A DNA stretch of 42,187 nucleotides from Lojkania enalia (taxonomy: Eukaryota; Ascomycota; Dothideomycetes; Pleosporales), in NCBI GenBank assembly GCA_010094045.1, contig ML986807.1, positions 26,920-69,106 of the forward strand, read 5' to 3'. The notes beneath the pieces were generated by a model. The model was not told where the DNA came from, ran no database searches, and was given only the letters and a program-made list of their open reading frames with translations. This document shows positions 1 to 10,011 of the stretch, in pieces. The stretch's first letter is position 1, and each line of letters begins with the position of its first letter. The translations under genes and the position numbers were made by a program.

Positions 1-73
1 AGGTTAGTTTATATAGTAATACTATATTAAGGATTTTAATTAGGTTGTAGGTATATTAACACAACTAGTTATT

Positions 74-183
74 ATTATATAGTAGTACTATACTAGAGAT
101 TAGGTCGGTTTAGTTTATATAGTAGTACTATACTAGGGATTAGATCGGTTCGGTTTATATAGTAGTACTATACTAGAGATCGG
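74..183. repeat. 40-bp tandem units in the 3' leader of A1
   Basis: The 10-mer AGTAGTACTA recurs at 81, 121 and 161, exactly 40 bp apart. It is followed each time by TACTAGRGAT; TCGGTT follows at full spacing in the first two units, while the third is cut short after CGGT. A more decayed version lies at about 9-50. The array sits between the integrase/chromodomain end and the missing 3' LTR, so it is in the 3' untranslated part of the element. The matching part of A2 (about 23667-23800) has fewer, less regular copies, so the array varies between copies. No function can be assigned. Confidence 0.75.
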
Positions 184-229
184 TAGTAGTATTATTACTA
201 GTATTATATTAGTATAGTATTATTATAAG

Positions 230-1750
230 CGTCTAAAAATATACTTAGATTAGACTCTAGCGTCTAATTAAGAATCTAGATATAATATTATATTCGGGTC
301 TTATTTATTTAAGTTTCTAGCATAGTAATCTTCTACAGTAGTTATCTTAGTAAAGTTACTAGCCGGGTACTATTCTAGGTTATAATAGCTAGTCTACTTA
401 ACTAGGTATTCGTACCGGCGTCTCTATTAGTTATAATAGAAGTCTTCTATTTACTTAATAAGGTATTCTAATTCTCTATTAATCTTAATAGGTTTAGGAT
501 TATATACTTATTAACTAGGTAAGTAGTTAGACAACTTAAGTGCTAGCTATAATAGCGATATATAGAATATAGAATGTATTTTAGCTAATTTAGGTAGTTT
601 TAGTCTATAAGCGTATAAGGACACCTTTATAATAACCTTATAAAAGCCTATATTCTTCTAATTAAGCTTTTTTAATAGTCTTTATATGCGTATATTTCTA
701 GCGTCTAGTTAGACTAGATTACTAACCTAGTAGTTAGGGGCTGGTATATACTTACAGTTAGTATACTTTTATTAGAGCGCTTATACCCAGGTAAGTTCTT
801 CTCTAATATACTCTATAATATCCTTTATTTTATCAACTAGTCTATTAGCTTCTTAAGCTATTACGAACTATTTTAATAGTTAATAGATCCCTATAGGCAG
901 CTTAAAGCTTATTTAAAGGTACTAGCTAAAGTAGACTAGAAATAGAAAGACTTTTATTAATTTAGATACTATATTATTCGCTTTAAACTATACTATTAGT
1001 AGCTATTTAACTAGTTATCTTATTTATAGCTGGTATAGGCTTAGAAAACTTATTCTATTACTATATTAGTATTCTCTATCTAACTATTAGTTTTTAAATA
1101 GAAGCTGGTTAATATATATATATATTAATTTATAGCTATTTATAGAGCTCTTAGTAGAAGATAGAAATAAACTATATCCTATAGTCGGATATAATAATAT
1201 ATAGCAGTCTATAGTAAACCTATATATAGTAATAGAATATTTAGATAATATTAGAAGCTTTAATTTTTATATATAGTATTAGGTATCTATACTTACTAAG
1301 TCTATTAACTACTACTATAATATTTATATAACCTTTTAATTCTAGTAGATTAGTTATAAAGTCTATAGAAATATCTTAAAACTTTTATTTAGGTATAGAT
1401 AATAGTTTTAGTAATCTATAATACTTCTCTCTAGAAGTCTTACTTCTTCGGTATATATAATAATAGCCTATATATTATTATACCGAGATAAATATTTTTA
1501 ACTAATAGTACTCGTGCTAGAGTAGTTTTAAGGTCTTTTCTTAACTAGGGTATCTACTAAATAGTAAGTTATAGATAGCTTATAGCAGCTTAAACTTTAA
1601 CTTATTATAATCTAGTACTATAAGTTAATCTTAGTAATATAATTAGTTATTATACTCTTTATAGTTAGTTAGAATTAAGAGCTTAGATTAATAAGTTTCT
1701 TCTCTTAGTAGTTTTAGGGTATTCTAGATTAGATTATTATTCGGGTATTC
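230..1750 (-). pseudogene. A1 integrase with C-terminal chromodomain (broken)
   Basis: On the minus strand, about 1370-1260 reads as a gypsy integrase catalytic start: DISIDFITNLLELKGY and then VVVNRLSKYRYL, where N stands for the RIP-changed second Asp (GAT to AAT). Between about 480 and 330 the frame gives RRRYEYLVK, a stop in place of Trp, then YYNLE and YPAS, the aromatic-cage pattern of a chromodomain (usual form YLVKWxGY...WEP). In this family the chromodomain tethers the integration complex to heterochromatin. Many TAG/TAA stops interrupt the frame. The right boundary with the RNase H part is approximate. The same domains recur in A2 at about 23900-25000. Confidence 0.85.
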
Positions 1751-3300
1751 TTTATCGATAATCTCTATAATTAATTAGTCTATTTCTATCTATTAGAATA
1801 GTTTAGGACGAAGTAATATCTATTAATAATCTCTATAAGCCTCTTCTTATATAAACTTATCCTATAACCTTTAAGTTAAGGTATTAGACTTCTCTCTAAG
1901 TTTTCCGGGTTAATATATAATACTAAAGTTAAATCTTAATAGATATTCTAACTAATAGGCCTATTAGTAGCTTAGCTACTTTATTATTACAAAGTACTAT
2001 AGGTTCTTATAATCGCTTAATACTTCTATAGGGAATACTATACCTTCTAATTCGGGCCTTTATTACTTAAAATATTAAATAATCGCGAGTAGTTCCTTAT
2101 TATAAATCTTATAGTTGTCTTTAATAGGGTTTATATACTTAGAGAAGTAGGTAATAGGTCTTAGTTTACCGTCAGCGCCTCTCTAAGACAGTATGCTAGC
2201 TATTATAAAGTTAGACGTATTAGCTTCTACTACTATTAGTAGCTTAGAGTTAAAATATTAGAGAATTAGTATAGAAATAAAAGTATCCTTTAGGTAGTTA
2301 AAGAAATATTAATAGCTATTATTCTAGTTAAATTAAATATTCTTTTTAGTTAGGGTTATTAAAGGGGAGACTTTCTATAAGAAGCTGCTAATAAATTATT
2401 AGTAGAAGTTTATAAAGCCTATAAAGGCTTAAATATCTTTTATATTCTTAGAGTATTTCTAGTTAATAATTATATCTACCTTCTTTAAGTTTATATAGAT
2501 CTCTTCTATAGTAATTATATACCTTAAGTAGATTACTTCTAACTAGTAGAACTTATACTTATCTATATTAAGTTGTAAACTATTTACTCTTAAGATTTTA
2601 AGGACTAGCTAGATATACTACTTATAATCCTTTAAATTCTTAATAAATATTAGAATATTATTAATATAGATAGTATAAAATATATTAAAGGATAGTTTTA
2701 GTATATTATTTATAAAGTACTAGAATATATTTAAAGTATTAGCTAGGCTAAAGAGTATTACTAGGTATTTAAATAACCTATAGCGTATATAAAAGATAGT
2801 TTTCTATTTATCTTTCTTAGTAATTCTTAGCTTATTAAACGTAGTAATAATATTAAGTTTTATATAGTATTTAGCTTTATTAAATTAGGTTAATATTTCT
2901 TAGATTAGTAGAATTAGGTATTAGTTCTTAATAGTAATAGTATTTAGAGTTCTATAATCTATATAGAATTAAAGACTACCTCTAGGTTTCTTTATAAAGA
3001 TTATAGGTACAGCTACTAGTAATAAGCTTACTCTAATAAATCTCTTAGATAAGTTCTTATTAAGGTACTTTTTTAGTACCTTTAACTCGTTCTAGAATAT
3101 CTTATAGAGTAGACCGAAGCTAGCTTACTTACTATTCTCTAATTTAATTTTATAATTATATAGTTGTTATTTAGATAGCTTATCTATATTCTTATATAAA
3201 AAGATAGATAATAGGTTATAATATTCTTTAAGTACTTTAATAATAGGGTTAATATATACCTTTAGGGCTAGAGCCTTATTAATATTAGCTATTAATACAG
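1750..3300 (-). pseudogene. A1 reverse transcriptase / RNase H (broken)
   Basis: The minus strand near 2990 reads VPIIFIKKPRGSL, a short gap, then YIDYRTLNTITIKNQY, a clear gypsy RT N-terminal palm block. Near 2660 it reads FYTIYINNILIF, the mutated YLDD catalytic box (both Asp changed to Asn by G-to-A). The RNase H region should follow to about 1800 but I could not place its catalytic residues with confidence. RT copies the element RNA into cDNA in the retrotransposon particle. With both catalytic Asp codons changed and many stops, this copy is dead. A2 carries the homologous segment up to 26805, where B1 interrupts it. Confidence 0.88.
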
Positions 3301-3849
3301 CGAAAATTTTATAGTTAAATTATTAGAAGAGTAAAATTAATAGTATAGCACCTATATAGTATATATCTAGCTATAGTATAAACTTTAGATATTTAGGCTT
3401 AGATAGATCCTCTTAACTATAATTTTTATCTAAAGTTAGATCGGTTTTAGTTTTAAGTTCTTTTAACTAGTATAGTATTTTAGGTAGCTAGTAATTATAT
3501 TAAATATAGCTTAATAGGTAGAGCTTTAAATAGTACTACCTAAGCTTTAAACTATATAGAAGTTATAAATTAGTTACTTTAAAATCTCCTTTTATATTAG
3601 GTTCGAGTAGTTTATAATCTTTAATAGCTGTTTAGATAGTCTATTAATAGACGGTAGTACTAGTAGATTATAAGTATTAAGTTAGATATTAGTTAGTAGT
3701 AAAGACTAGCTATTTATTTTTATAGTCTAGGTTTATATAATATTTATATATCTATAACTATTCTAGAATTAACTAGTATTTTTCTAGTATAGTTATATAA
3801 AAATATACTATCTCTAAATAGTTTAGGTATTAGAGGGTTAGAATAATTA

Positions 3850-5320
3850 AATAAGAAATAGTCCCCTTATAAAAGACTTCTCTATTAAAGCTAGTTAAAT
3901 ATAAATTATATAGAAGTTATATCTTTTAGAGTTTTAGGGTATATATAAGGTCTCTATAGATATAGCTATAACTAGTAGCCCTAGTATTAATAAGAATATT
4001 AATATTTTACTAGACTAAGTCTTAATAGATTAAAAAAGGAGCTAGGATCTAGTAGTCTTATAACTATTTCTATAGAGGCTAGTTTATAGATATATAAAGA
4101 TTTAGTATAAGTATAGTCCTAAGAAGTAACTTACTTCTAGAATAGATCTTTTAGCAATATTCTAGTCGGTAAAGCTGGCTGTATTTAGAAGTAAGAGTAA
4201 TAGCCTTATCTATAAGATAACGAGTATATTAAAGATTGGTTGGAGGATTAGTTAGAGGATCGAAAGTAGAACCTATAGGGTATAGTAGGGCTCTACGACC
4301 TTTAACGGATTAATAGTAAAGGGGCGTTATATTCTAGCGAAATATATCCCTTACTATTATACTTATAATAGCGTTCTTTATAGCAGCGCCTTTTTTATTT
4401 ATTAGAGCCTATAGGCGCGTAGCTAGAAGTATTAAATTCTATAGTATTTAGGTTCTTCTAGTAAGTAGTATAATACTTTAATTGTTTACGATAGTTGTTA
4501 GATAGGTAATATAAGTTAGTATTATATAGGGAAATTAGGTTAGTGTAGTTGTTTAGGGTGCTAGGTATTATAATATTTATTATAGTACGGTAGAGTTTAT
4601 TAGAGAGAGAACGTTAGAGATATATAATTTATCTAGTCTTATTTAGTTTAGTATCTATAATTAGGCGTCGTAATTTAGTAAAGTAAGTAGAAAACATATT
4701 TTAGCCTTATTTTAAGGTCTCTAGCTTACTCTATACTATAGTCTCCTTATTCTAGTTACTATAGGTAGATTCTAAGAAAGCGACTAAACTATTTATAAAG
4801 TTAATACCCTTATCTATTAATAGATTAACTAATATTACTAGATCTTATTCTAGGCGGGAATAGATATATAGAAGGTAGATACGTTTAGTTAGGTATTAGT
4901 TAGTATTTCCTTCTAATTTATAGTAGAGCTTTCTAATAAAGTATAAAAGCTCTAAGCGTTTACTAGAGAATATTAGAAGGTTAGATAAATAGTTAAAATA
5001 GAAATATAGATTATATATAATTTTAAATAGATTAGAAGTTAATATAAGTATCTATTTAGAAGTTAGAGTTATAGGCTAAATTAGGCTAAGAGTAGGTAAT
5101 AGTTCTATTACTATTAATATACTAGTAGCTGGTAGAAGAGTAGCTGTTTAGCAGCTACTAAATTCTCTTTATATTACTTTAAGGTCTAACTTATAGTAGT
5201 TCTCCTAAGTTACTAAGGCCTCTACTAATATCTTATTCTTCTACTATAAAAAGTCTAGTTTACCTTAGATCTCTTTAAATATATTAATAAGTACGTTCTC
5301 GTCTATAGCGTATAATAGTA
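3850..5320 (-). pseudogene. A1 gag and aspartic protease (broken)
   Basis: On the minus strand a gag-type region runs from just inside the 5' LTR to about 4300. Near 4350-4310 it reads RCYKERYYKYNSKGYISLEY, a CCHC zinc knuckle whose Cys and His codons are partly changed to Tyr (TGT to TAT, CAC to TAC). Further on, near 4010-3960, it reads LINTRATSYSYI, a decayed protease box corresponding to D(S/T)GA. Gag forms the particle and protease cleaves the polyprotein. Start and stop cannot be fixed because ATG has been erased. The same sequence appears inverted at 41360-42187 in A3. Confidence 0.82.
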
Positions 5321-5335
5321 GATAACGTAATATAA

Positions 5336-5638
5336 TATTACAGACGCTTATATATAGTTAGTTAATTATACTTTAGGTAGTTAACTTTATTACTATATAC
5401 TATATATAAATATTAAAACGTTATATAAAGAATAGAGATATCTATATTATATAGGTTTTTATAGGAGCTAGGTCTATACTACTATATAAGCTAGCTAGGT
5501 TAGCGAAACCTTCCTCTATCGTAGTTAAGATAAGTCGGTTATATTCTAGCTAGCAGCTAATAGCTGTTACTAGCAACTGGTTCGGGTATTATAGTAAGAG
5601 TAGTATAGGTATAGAGGTGTCGCGGTATTACTATAATA
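5336..5638 (-). repeat. A1 5' LTR (303 bp)
   Basis: This segment is the same length as, and alignable end to end with, 23229-23531, 40513-40815 and (inverted) 41057-41359. Its termini, TATTACAG on the left and CTATAATA on the right, are RIP variants of a TGTTACGG / CCGTAACA pair, best preserved as TGTTACAG at 23229. Because the element runs on the minus strand, this right-hand LTR is the 5' one. Differences between the four copies are almost entirely transitions. Confidence 0.93.
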
Positions 5639-5699
5639 ATAGTAATAGAATTAACTACCTAAAGTATAATTAACCAACTATATATAAGTATCTATAATA
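5639..5699 (+). repeat. Inverted fragment of an A-family LTR (last ~61 bp)
   Basis: Directly after A1, 5641-5699 matches the reverse complement of the beginning of the A1 LTR (5336 onward). It is therefore the 3' end of an A LTR lying in the opposite orientation, ending CTATAATA at 5699. It has the same orientation as A3 at the right of the window. The simplest reading is that A1 inserted into an older A LTR whose other part lies left of the window. What follows (from 5700) does not resemble the A primer-binding region, so this may be the end of a 3' or solo LTR. Confidence 0.8.
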
Positions 5700-5817
5700 G
5701 AAATACCTAAAAAGTTATATTATTTAAAATATCTTTATACTAGTATATATTTATTATATAATATAAATTATAATACTTAGATTACTGATATATTATAATT
5801 CTATACTACTAGTTTGT
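5700..5817. other. Unassigned AT-rich spacer
   Basis: Very AT-rich sequence between the inverted LTR fragment and the transposase-like remnant. I see no coding pattern, repeat partner or RNA gene in it. It may be decayed upstream coding sequence of that remnant. Confidence 0.5.
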
Positions 5818-6180
5818 TCCTAATTCTTTCTAGTAGTAAAGTAAGATGTTAAAGTTATAAAACTAGAAGAGAAGATTTATCTAGCCTAAGAAGAGTTAGA
5901 ATAACTTTTTAATAAGATAGTAGCGGCTTATATAAAGATTTAGCGTCTTTATAAGATTTGTAAATAAGCGAAGTATAGGTAGGTAGAGGGTTATAAATAT
6001 ATATAGGAGCAGCTTAAAGAAGAGGAAGAGGTAGATTATAAGGTAGGTCTCCTTCTTAAAGTAGAGTTGCCTCCTATAATATAGCTAATATTATTTAATT
6101 CTACTATTCTATCTCTAGGTTTTCTTTATAAATTTAGATTTTATAATATACCTATAATACTATAGGGCTAAGGTTTTCTT
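5818..6180 (+). pseudogene. Remnant resembling the C-terminus of a fungal pogo-family transposase
   Basis: Reading + with TAA/TAG as former Gln gives a continuous frame of about 110 codons from about 5845. It includes KLEEKIYLA, then a stop, EELE, a stop, LFNKIVAAYIKI, a stop, RLYKIC, and further on EQLKEEEEVDYKVG and VELPP. Charged helical stretches containing an R-L-x-K motif, followed by an acidic run and a Pro-rich tail, are typical C-terminal ends of fungal Fot1/pogo-type (DDE_1) transposases. No catalytic part is present upstream, so it is a truncated relic. The similarity is by pattern only; it could be the end of another protein. The frame becomes hard to follow after about 6180. Confidence 0.4.
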
Positions 6181-6419
6181 CTAGTTTTTAGGTATTATTC
6201 TATAAGTTTCTATATTTATCTATTTCTAACTATTTAATTAGATAGTATTATTTATTATTCTATATTCTATACCTTATTATTCTCTTAACTTTCTATTTCT
6301 AGTCTTCTCTATACACGTCTATATTATATACTACTAGTTTAACATCTTAAAGTACCTTTTTTATAAGTATAATATAGAAGGTTAAGTAGATTTTTATAGT
6401 TGTAGATAATTTAAGTTAA

Positions 6420-7480
6420 TAGTTTACGGGTAAAATTTATTCCTTAATTTTATATAGTCTAATTTTAATATAATCTAGTTTACTACTTAGTTTTTTACTT
6501 TAAATATTTTGTTATAGTAGCTAAACTTTTTCTCTCTTCTTAAAATAAGGTAGTTATTTATATTTTTTATTATAGTATTTCTTTATAGTATATTATAAGA
6601 ATTAGAGGTCTTTTTTTAGTAAGTCTTATATTTATTAAATAATCTTAACTTATTCCTATATCTAGAATACCTATAATACTACTTTAATTAGAGTATTATA
6701 GGTTTTTAGTTTATACCTATAGTTTACTATAAATAGTAATACTCTAGTTATACTATATATAGTACTATTATACGCGAGTTATACTATTAGGAGTAGTATT
6801 ATCTAATTATTTTATCTATAGTTAAGATAGTACTATAAATATTACTCTACTATTTAGTTTATTTATTCTATCTATCTATCTATTTATAGGTAAAATACTA
6901 TAAATATCTTATATTTAATTCCTAGTAAGTTTATAATTATTTACCAAAACTTTAAAATAAACTTAGTATTTTAGTTTATAATTATCTTCTATAGTACCCT
7001 ATATTATACGATAATCTATTTTAAAAAGGTGTTCGCAATCTATTCTACTAATAATACTTTATTATAGAGAATAAAGTAGGTGTATTTTATAAGTCTATTT
7101 ATAATTATTATAATAGAGTTGTATATTTCTCTCTTAAGATAGTTTTTTAACTTTAGTAACTTAACGATAAAGTCTATAGTAATTTCTATCTATAGTCTAG
7201 TAGGTATTTCTAGGTTTTATAATAGTTTATAGAGTATATATCTATTAGATTTATTTTATTAGTAGTCTATATATTCTCGTAGTATATTCTTTACCTATTT
7301 TCTTACTTTAGGAAAGTAGAATCCTCTAAGGATTTATTCTAGTATTTTCTCTATTCCTTAATATCCGTAAATAGAGGCTTTATAAAATTACCTAATAAAT
7401 TCTTTTCTAACTTTAACTAGTATATAGATTTAATTGTAGACGTATAATAGTTTATCTACCTATTTTAATTCTTGTTCTTA
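6420..7480 (-). pseudogene. D integrase (broken)
   Basis: On the minus strand the HHCC part reads IYGY, a stop, GIEKILE, a stop, ILRGFYFPKVRK, then VKNILREYIDY near 7380-7270, with His and Cys codons mutated to Tyr. The core reads ITIDFIVKLLKLKNYL and later IIIINRLIKYTYFI (second Asp changed to Asn). It ends with the decayed HPQTDGQTER block at about 6890-6860, where the repeated Gln/Asp/Gly codons have become a TCTA-like run on the plus strand. This is a standard gypsy integrase with no catalytic potential left. No chromodomain could be recognised downstream (about 6420-6250). Confidence 0.85.
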
Positions 7481-7499
7481 AAGTTCTTCGGGTATTCCG

Positions 7500-8909
7500 T
7501 CTATTACTAATCTAACTAGAGTTATCCAGCTTACTTCTTTAGTAATAGTCGTTGCTGCGAGTCTTAGGTAATTATATACTATACTTCTATCTTACTATCT
7601 TCTTAGTAGCGTAGCTGTAGTTCCTTTCTCTTACTTATATCCTAGTAGTTTACTTAATACGTCTACTTTTTAGTTTTATTTTCTACTAATATAGATAATC
7701 TTAAAGTCGAATATAGCTAGTTTTTATAACTATCTAATCTGTCTAGGGGTAAGAATTTTAGTAGTAAGAAAGGTAGTAAGATTCTTATAGTTATAATAAA
7801 CTTTAGTTTACTATTTTACTTCTTATAGGTATATACGCTATTTCTTAAAGTATACTATAATAGCTAGAAGTTTTTAGTTATATATATTATAATTTATCTC
7901 TACTAGTATAAGTTTTTATAAGTAGTATACTACTAGATATCGTTTTCTATTATAGATTTATATAAGAATTCTAGCTATTCTTATTACTAATATATTGGTT
8001 TTTATAAGAGCTTTCTTTTCTAGGTTATAGAGTTTTAGTACTAGTTCTTATTAGAATTGTTTCTTAACTTCTTAGAAGGCCTTTTCTTATTTATTTCCCT
8101 ATATAAAAGTAATATCTTTTCTTAATAATTAAGTTAAGGGTATAGTTATATTACTCTAATTATCTATAAAGGTTTAATAGAAGTTATAAAATCCTATAAA
8201 GAATTAAATATCTTTAATTAATTTTAAGGTTAGCTAGTTTCTAATTATTACTAATTTATTTAGATTTATTTATAGTTATTCTAGTTTAATAATAAATTTT
8301 AAGTAGTCTGTTCGCGTAGTATAAAATTTATATTTTCTTACTTTAAGATATAACTTTACTATTTATAATACGCGTAGTACTTATTTAATATATTTCTTAT
8401 ATTCTTACTTTATTTTTAAATATATAAGAACGATATTTAAGTAGACTATATAAAATCGTTTAAGATATAGTCTTAGTACCTTATTAATTCGTTTTTAGAA
8501 AGTAGCTGGTATATTAGTAAGTCTAAATAGTATAACTAGGTATTTAAAAAGTCTCTTTTTTATCCTAAATACTATTTTCCATTTATCTTCTTCTTTAATA
8601 CGGATCTAATAATATATATTCTAGATATCTAATTTTATAAAGATAGTAGCTTCTTTTAATTAGTCTCTTAAGTTATAGATAAGTAGTAGAGGGTATTAGT
8701 CCTTAATAGTAATATTATTAAGAGTGCGATAATTAATATATATTTATAGGTTAGTTATTTCTTTCTTATCTACGAAGAGTATAGGGTATACTACTAGTAA
8801 GTTTAATTTTTAGATTATTCCTTTCTTTAGGTGCTTATCTATATATTATTCTAAAGCCTCTACTTTCCTTAGTATTAGGCTATATATTAGTCTATATCCG
8901 GGTTCTTTT
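7500..8909 (-). pseudogene. D reverse transcriptase and RNase H (broken)
   Basis: Near 8450-8400 the minus strand reads VYLNIVLIYLKIK, the decayed YLDDILIYSK box, followed by a conserved-looking stretch ending TDYLKFII near 8290, as in gypsy RTs (connection YLGFII). The upstream RT blocks run to 8909, where E is inserted inside the pol frame. The RNase H region lies to the left. Stops at Gln/Trp positions and the Asp-to-Asn change make it non-functional. Confidence 0.8.
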
Positions 8910-8914
8910 CCTAG
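8910..8914. repeat. Target-site duplication of E (CCTAG, left)
   Basis: CCTAG at 8910-8914 is repeated exactly at 10131-10135, immediately outside the two 119-bp LTRs of E. A 5-bp duplication is typical of LTR retrotransposon integration. Confidence 0.92.
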
Positions 8915-9033
8915 TGTTGGACGGAGGGCTTAAGGTATATTGAAGCTATGGAGGAAGCTATATATATATGGGCATGCTAAGGTACTAACACAATCACGTG
9001 CGAGGGCAAACACCATGGAGGTACCCTCTAACA
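8915..9033 (-). repeat. E left LTR (119 bp)
   Basis: It aligns without gaps to 10012-10130, with about 11 differences, all transitions (for example CCATGG against CTATAG). This copy keeps more CpA/TpG than the right one. A 68-codon open frame starting with TTG (8940-9146) runs through it, but this is chance openness in less-mutated DNA. Confidence 0.92.
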
Positions 9034-9130
9034 CACCCCCCAGACCGAAGGACGTGAGAGGGAATTGCCATGCTATCTCTCCTTATTGTTACTCCAAATT
9101 CTATCTCTTACTCTATAACTCCAGTTTAGT
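9034..9130. promoter_or_regulatory. E: LTR-adjacent region with putative polypurine tract (minus strand)
   Basis: The plus strand just inside the left LTR is CACCCCCCAGACCG; the minus strand is a G-rich purine tract directly abutting the LTR, the expected plus-strand primer for a minus-oriented element. The rest (to 9116) is unique sequence without coding pattern. 9117-9130 (AACTCCAGTTTAGT) looks like one degenerate extra unit of the minisatellite that follows. Confidence 0.55.
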
Positions 9131-9550
9131 AGCTCTTGGTCGATGACTCTGGCTTAATAGCTCTCGCTCGATGGCTCTGGCTCGGTAGCTCTAGCTTAAT
9201 GGCTCTGGCTCGATGGCTCTGGCTCGATGGCTCTGGCTCGGTGGCTCTAGCTCGATGGCTCTAGCTCGGTGGCTCTGGCTCGGTGACTCTGGCTCGGTGG
9301 CTCTAGCTCGATGGCTCTGGCTCGGTGACTCTGGCTCGATGGCTCTGGCTCGATGGCTCTAGCTCGATGGCTCTGGCTCGGTGGCTCTGGCTCGATGGCT
9401 CTGGCTCGATGGCTCTAGCTCGATGGCTCTGGCTCGGTGGCTCTAGCTCGATGGCTCTAGCTCGGTGGCTCTAGCTCGGTGGCTCTAGCTCGGTGGCTCT
9501 AGCTCGGTGGCTCTGGCTCGGTGACTCTAGCTTGGTAGCTCTAGCTCGGT
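9131..9550. repeat. Minisatellite: 30 tandem 14-bp units, consensus GGCTCTGGCTCGRT
   Basis: The phase is kept exactly from 9131 to 9550 (420 bp = 30 x 14) with no insertion or deletion; I checked unit starts at 9187 and 9537. Each unit is itself two related 6-mers (GGCTCT, GGCTCG) plus RT. Variation is almost all point change at a few positions: CTCTGG/CTCTAG, CGAT/CGGT, GGCT/AGCT, GTGGC/GTGAC. The TG-to-TA variants fit RIP on the minus strand; CGAT/CGGT is a second variant type arranged in blocks. 14 is not a multiple of 3, so a protein repeat would need a 42-bp period; no open ATG frame crosses it. It lies inside E and was presumably carried by it or expanded after insertion. Confidence 0.95.
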
Positions 9551-10011
9551 TCGGTCACTAGGGTTAGTTATATATTAAAGGCGTCCTCTGCGAATAGAGG
9601 TAACGTCCTAGACGTGGTCGGTTTATAAGGCTTTACCGGCTTGCCTCCTGCTGTATTATGCAGAGATCCTCTTATATAAGAGGTTCTTTCTATCTCTTGT
9701 AGAGTATACGACTCTAGTGCTTGCCGTGATAGAGGTGTCGCGTCTAAGGGTGGTGGCGCGAGCTAAGCTTAATATCGACTGGGTGCTGTTTTAGGCTACC
9801 TACTGATCGACGGGTTGTGGGCTTCGAGCTAGGTAGGTCTCTTAGCTAGCTACTATTACGTATAAGGACACTGCAGCTGCATAATAGCCGCGATGGGTGC
9901 TGGACTAATACGCCAGCTGCGGAAGCTTCTCTACTAGGACTATACCTATTAGATTGATAATAACAAGTTGTAGAGGAAACCGCGCGTAGAAGCAGGTGAG
10001 GGCTTATAACC
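9551..10011. other. E unique tail (461 bp), no gene; contains two short palindromes
   Basis: Relatively GC-rich, least RIP-mutated stretch of the window. No convincing frame. It holds a perfect 16-bp palindrome CCTCTTATATAAGAGG (9668-9683), whose centre resembles a TATA box, and a small hairpin CCTCT-6-AGAGG (9585-9600). At the right end, 9991-10011 reads AGCAGGTGAGGGCTTATAACC, abutting the LTR. It resembles a tRNA anticodon arm with loop CTTATAA, and could be the template for a half-tRNA primer-binding site of a minus-strand element. This is inference only. Confidence 0.5.

Larger units (their letters stand above)
1..5638 (-). mobile_element. Element A, copy 1 (A1): Ty3/gypsy chromovirus, RIP-decayed, cut by left window edge
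   Basis: Minus-strand LTR retrotransposon. Read right to left it has a 5' LTR (5336-5638), gag with a CCHC knuckle, aspartic protease, reverse transcriptase, RNase H region, integrase and a C-terminal chromodomain, the order expected of Ty3/gypsy chromoviruses. Comparison with A2 (23229-40815) suggests that the 3' LTR and about 80 bp of 3' leader lie beyond position 1; the full element would be about 6.0 kb. Every frame is closed by TAA/TAG in place of Gln/Trp codons, and ATG is lost, as expected after RIP. The 5 bp after the LTR (ATAGT, 5639-5643) would be one target duplication; its partner is off the window. It cannot be autonomous now. Confidence 0.93.
6250..8909 (-). mobile_element. Element D, pol portion (gypsy; integrase, RNase H, RT), interrupted at right by E
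   Basis: Minus-strand Ty3/gypsy pol. The order from right to left is RT (to about 8200), RNase H region (about 8150-7700), integrase zinc-binding part (about 7380-7270) and integrase core (about 7210-6640). The sequence continues across E into 10136-11093 (protease) and across F into 18298-19577 (gag), so D once spanned about 4.9 kb of coding sequence. I found no LTR at either end. The left limit near 6250 is approximate and the right limit coincides with G1, so D is probably truncated. Heavy RIP throughout. Confidence 0.85.

Noticed and set aside
5930..6080. Start of a gene adjacent to the repeats
   Set aside because: All frames carry TAA/TAG and no ATG; only a truncated relic can be supported.
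6867..6884. TCTA microsatellite
   Set aside because: It coincides with the HPQTDGQTER block of the D integrase on the minus strand; RIP of repeated Gln/Asp/Gly codons produced the run.
8940..9146. 68-codon open frame beginning with TTG
   Set aside because: It starts inside the E LTR at a TTG, runs through the polypurine region into the minisatellite, and has no protein-like pattern. It is open only because this part escaped RIP. Not a gene.
9131..9550. CRISPR-like array
   Set aside because: Units are 14 bp and directly contiguous with no spacers; it is a minisatellite inside a retroelement.
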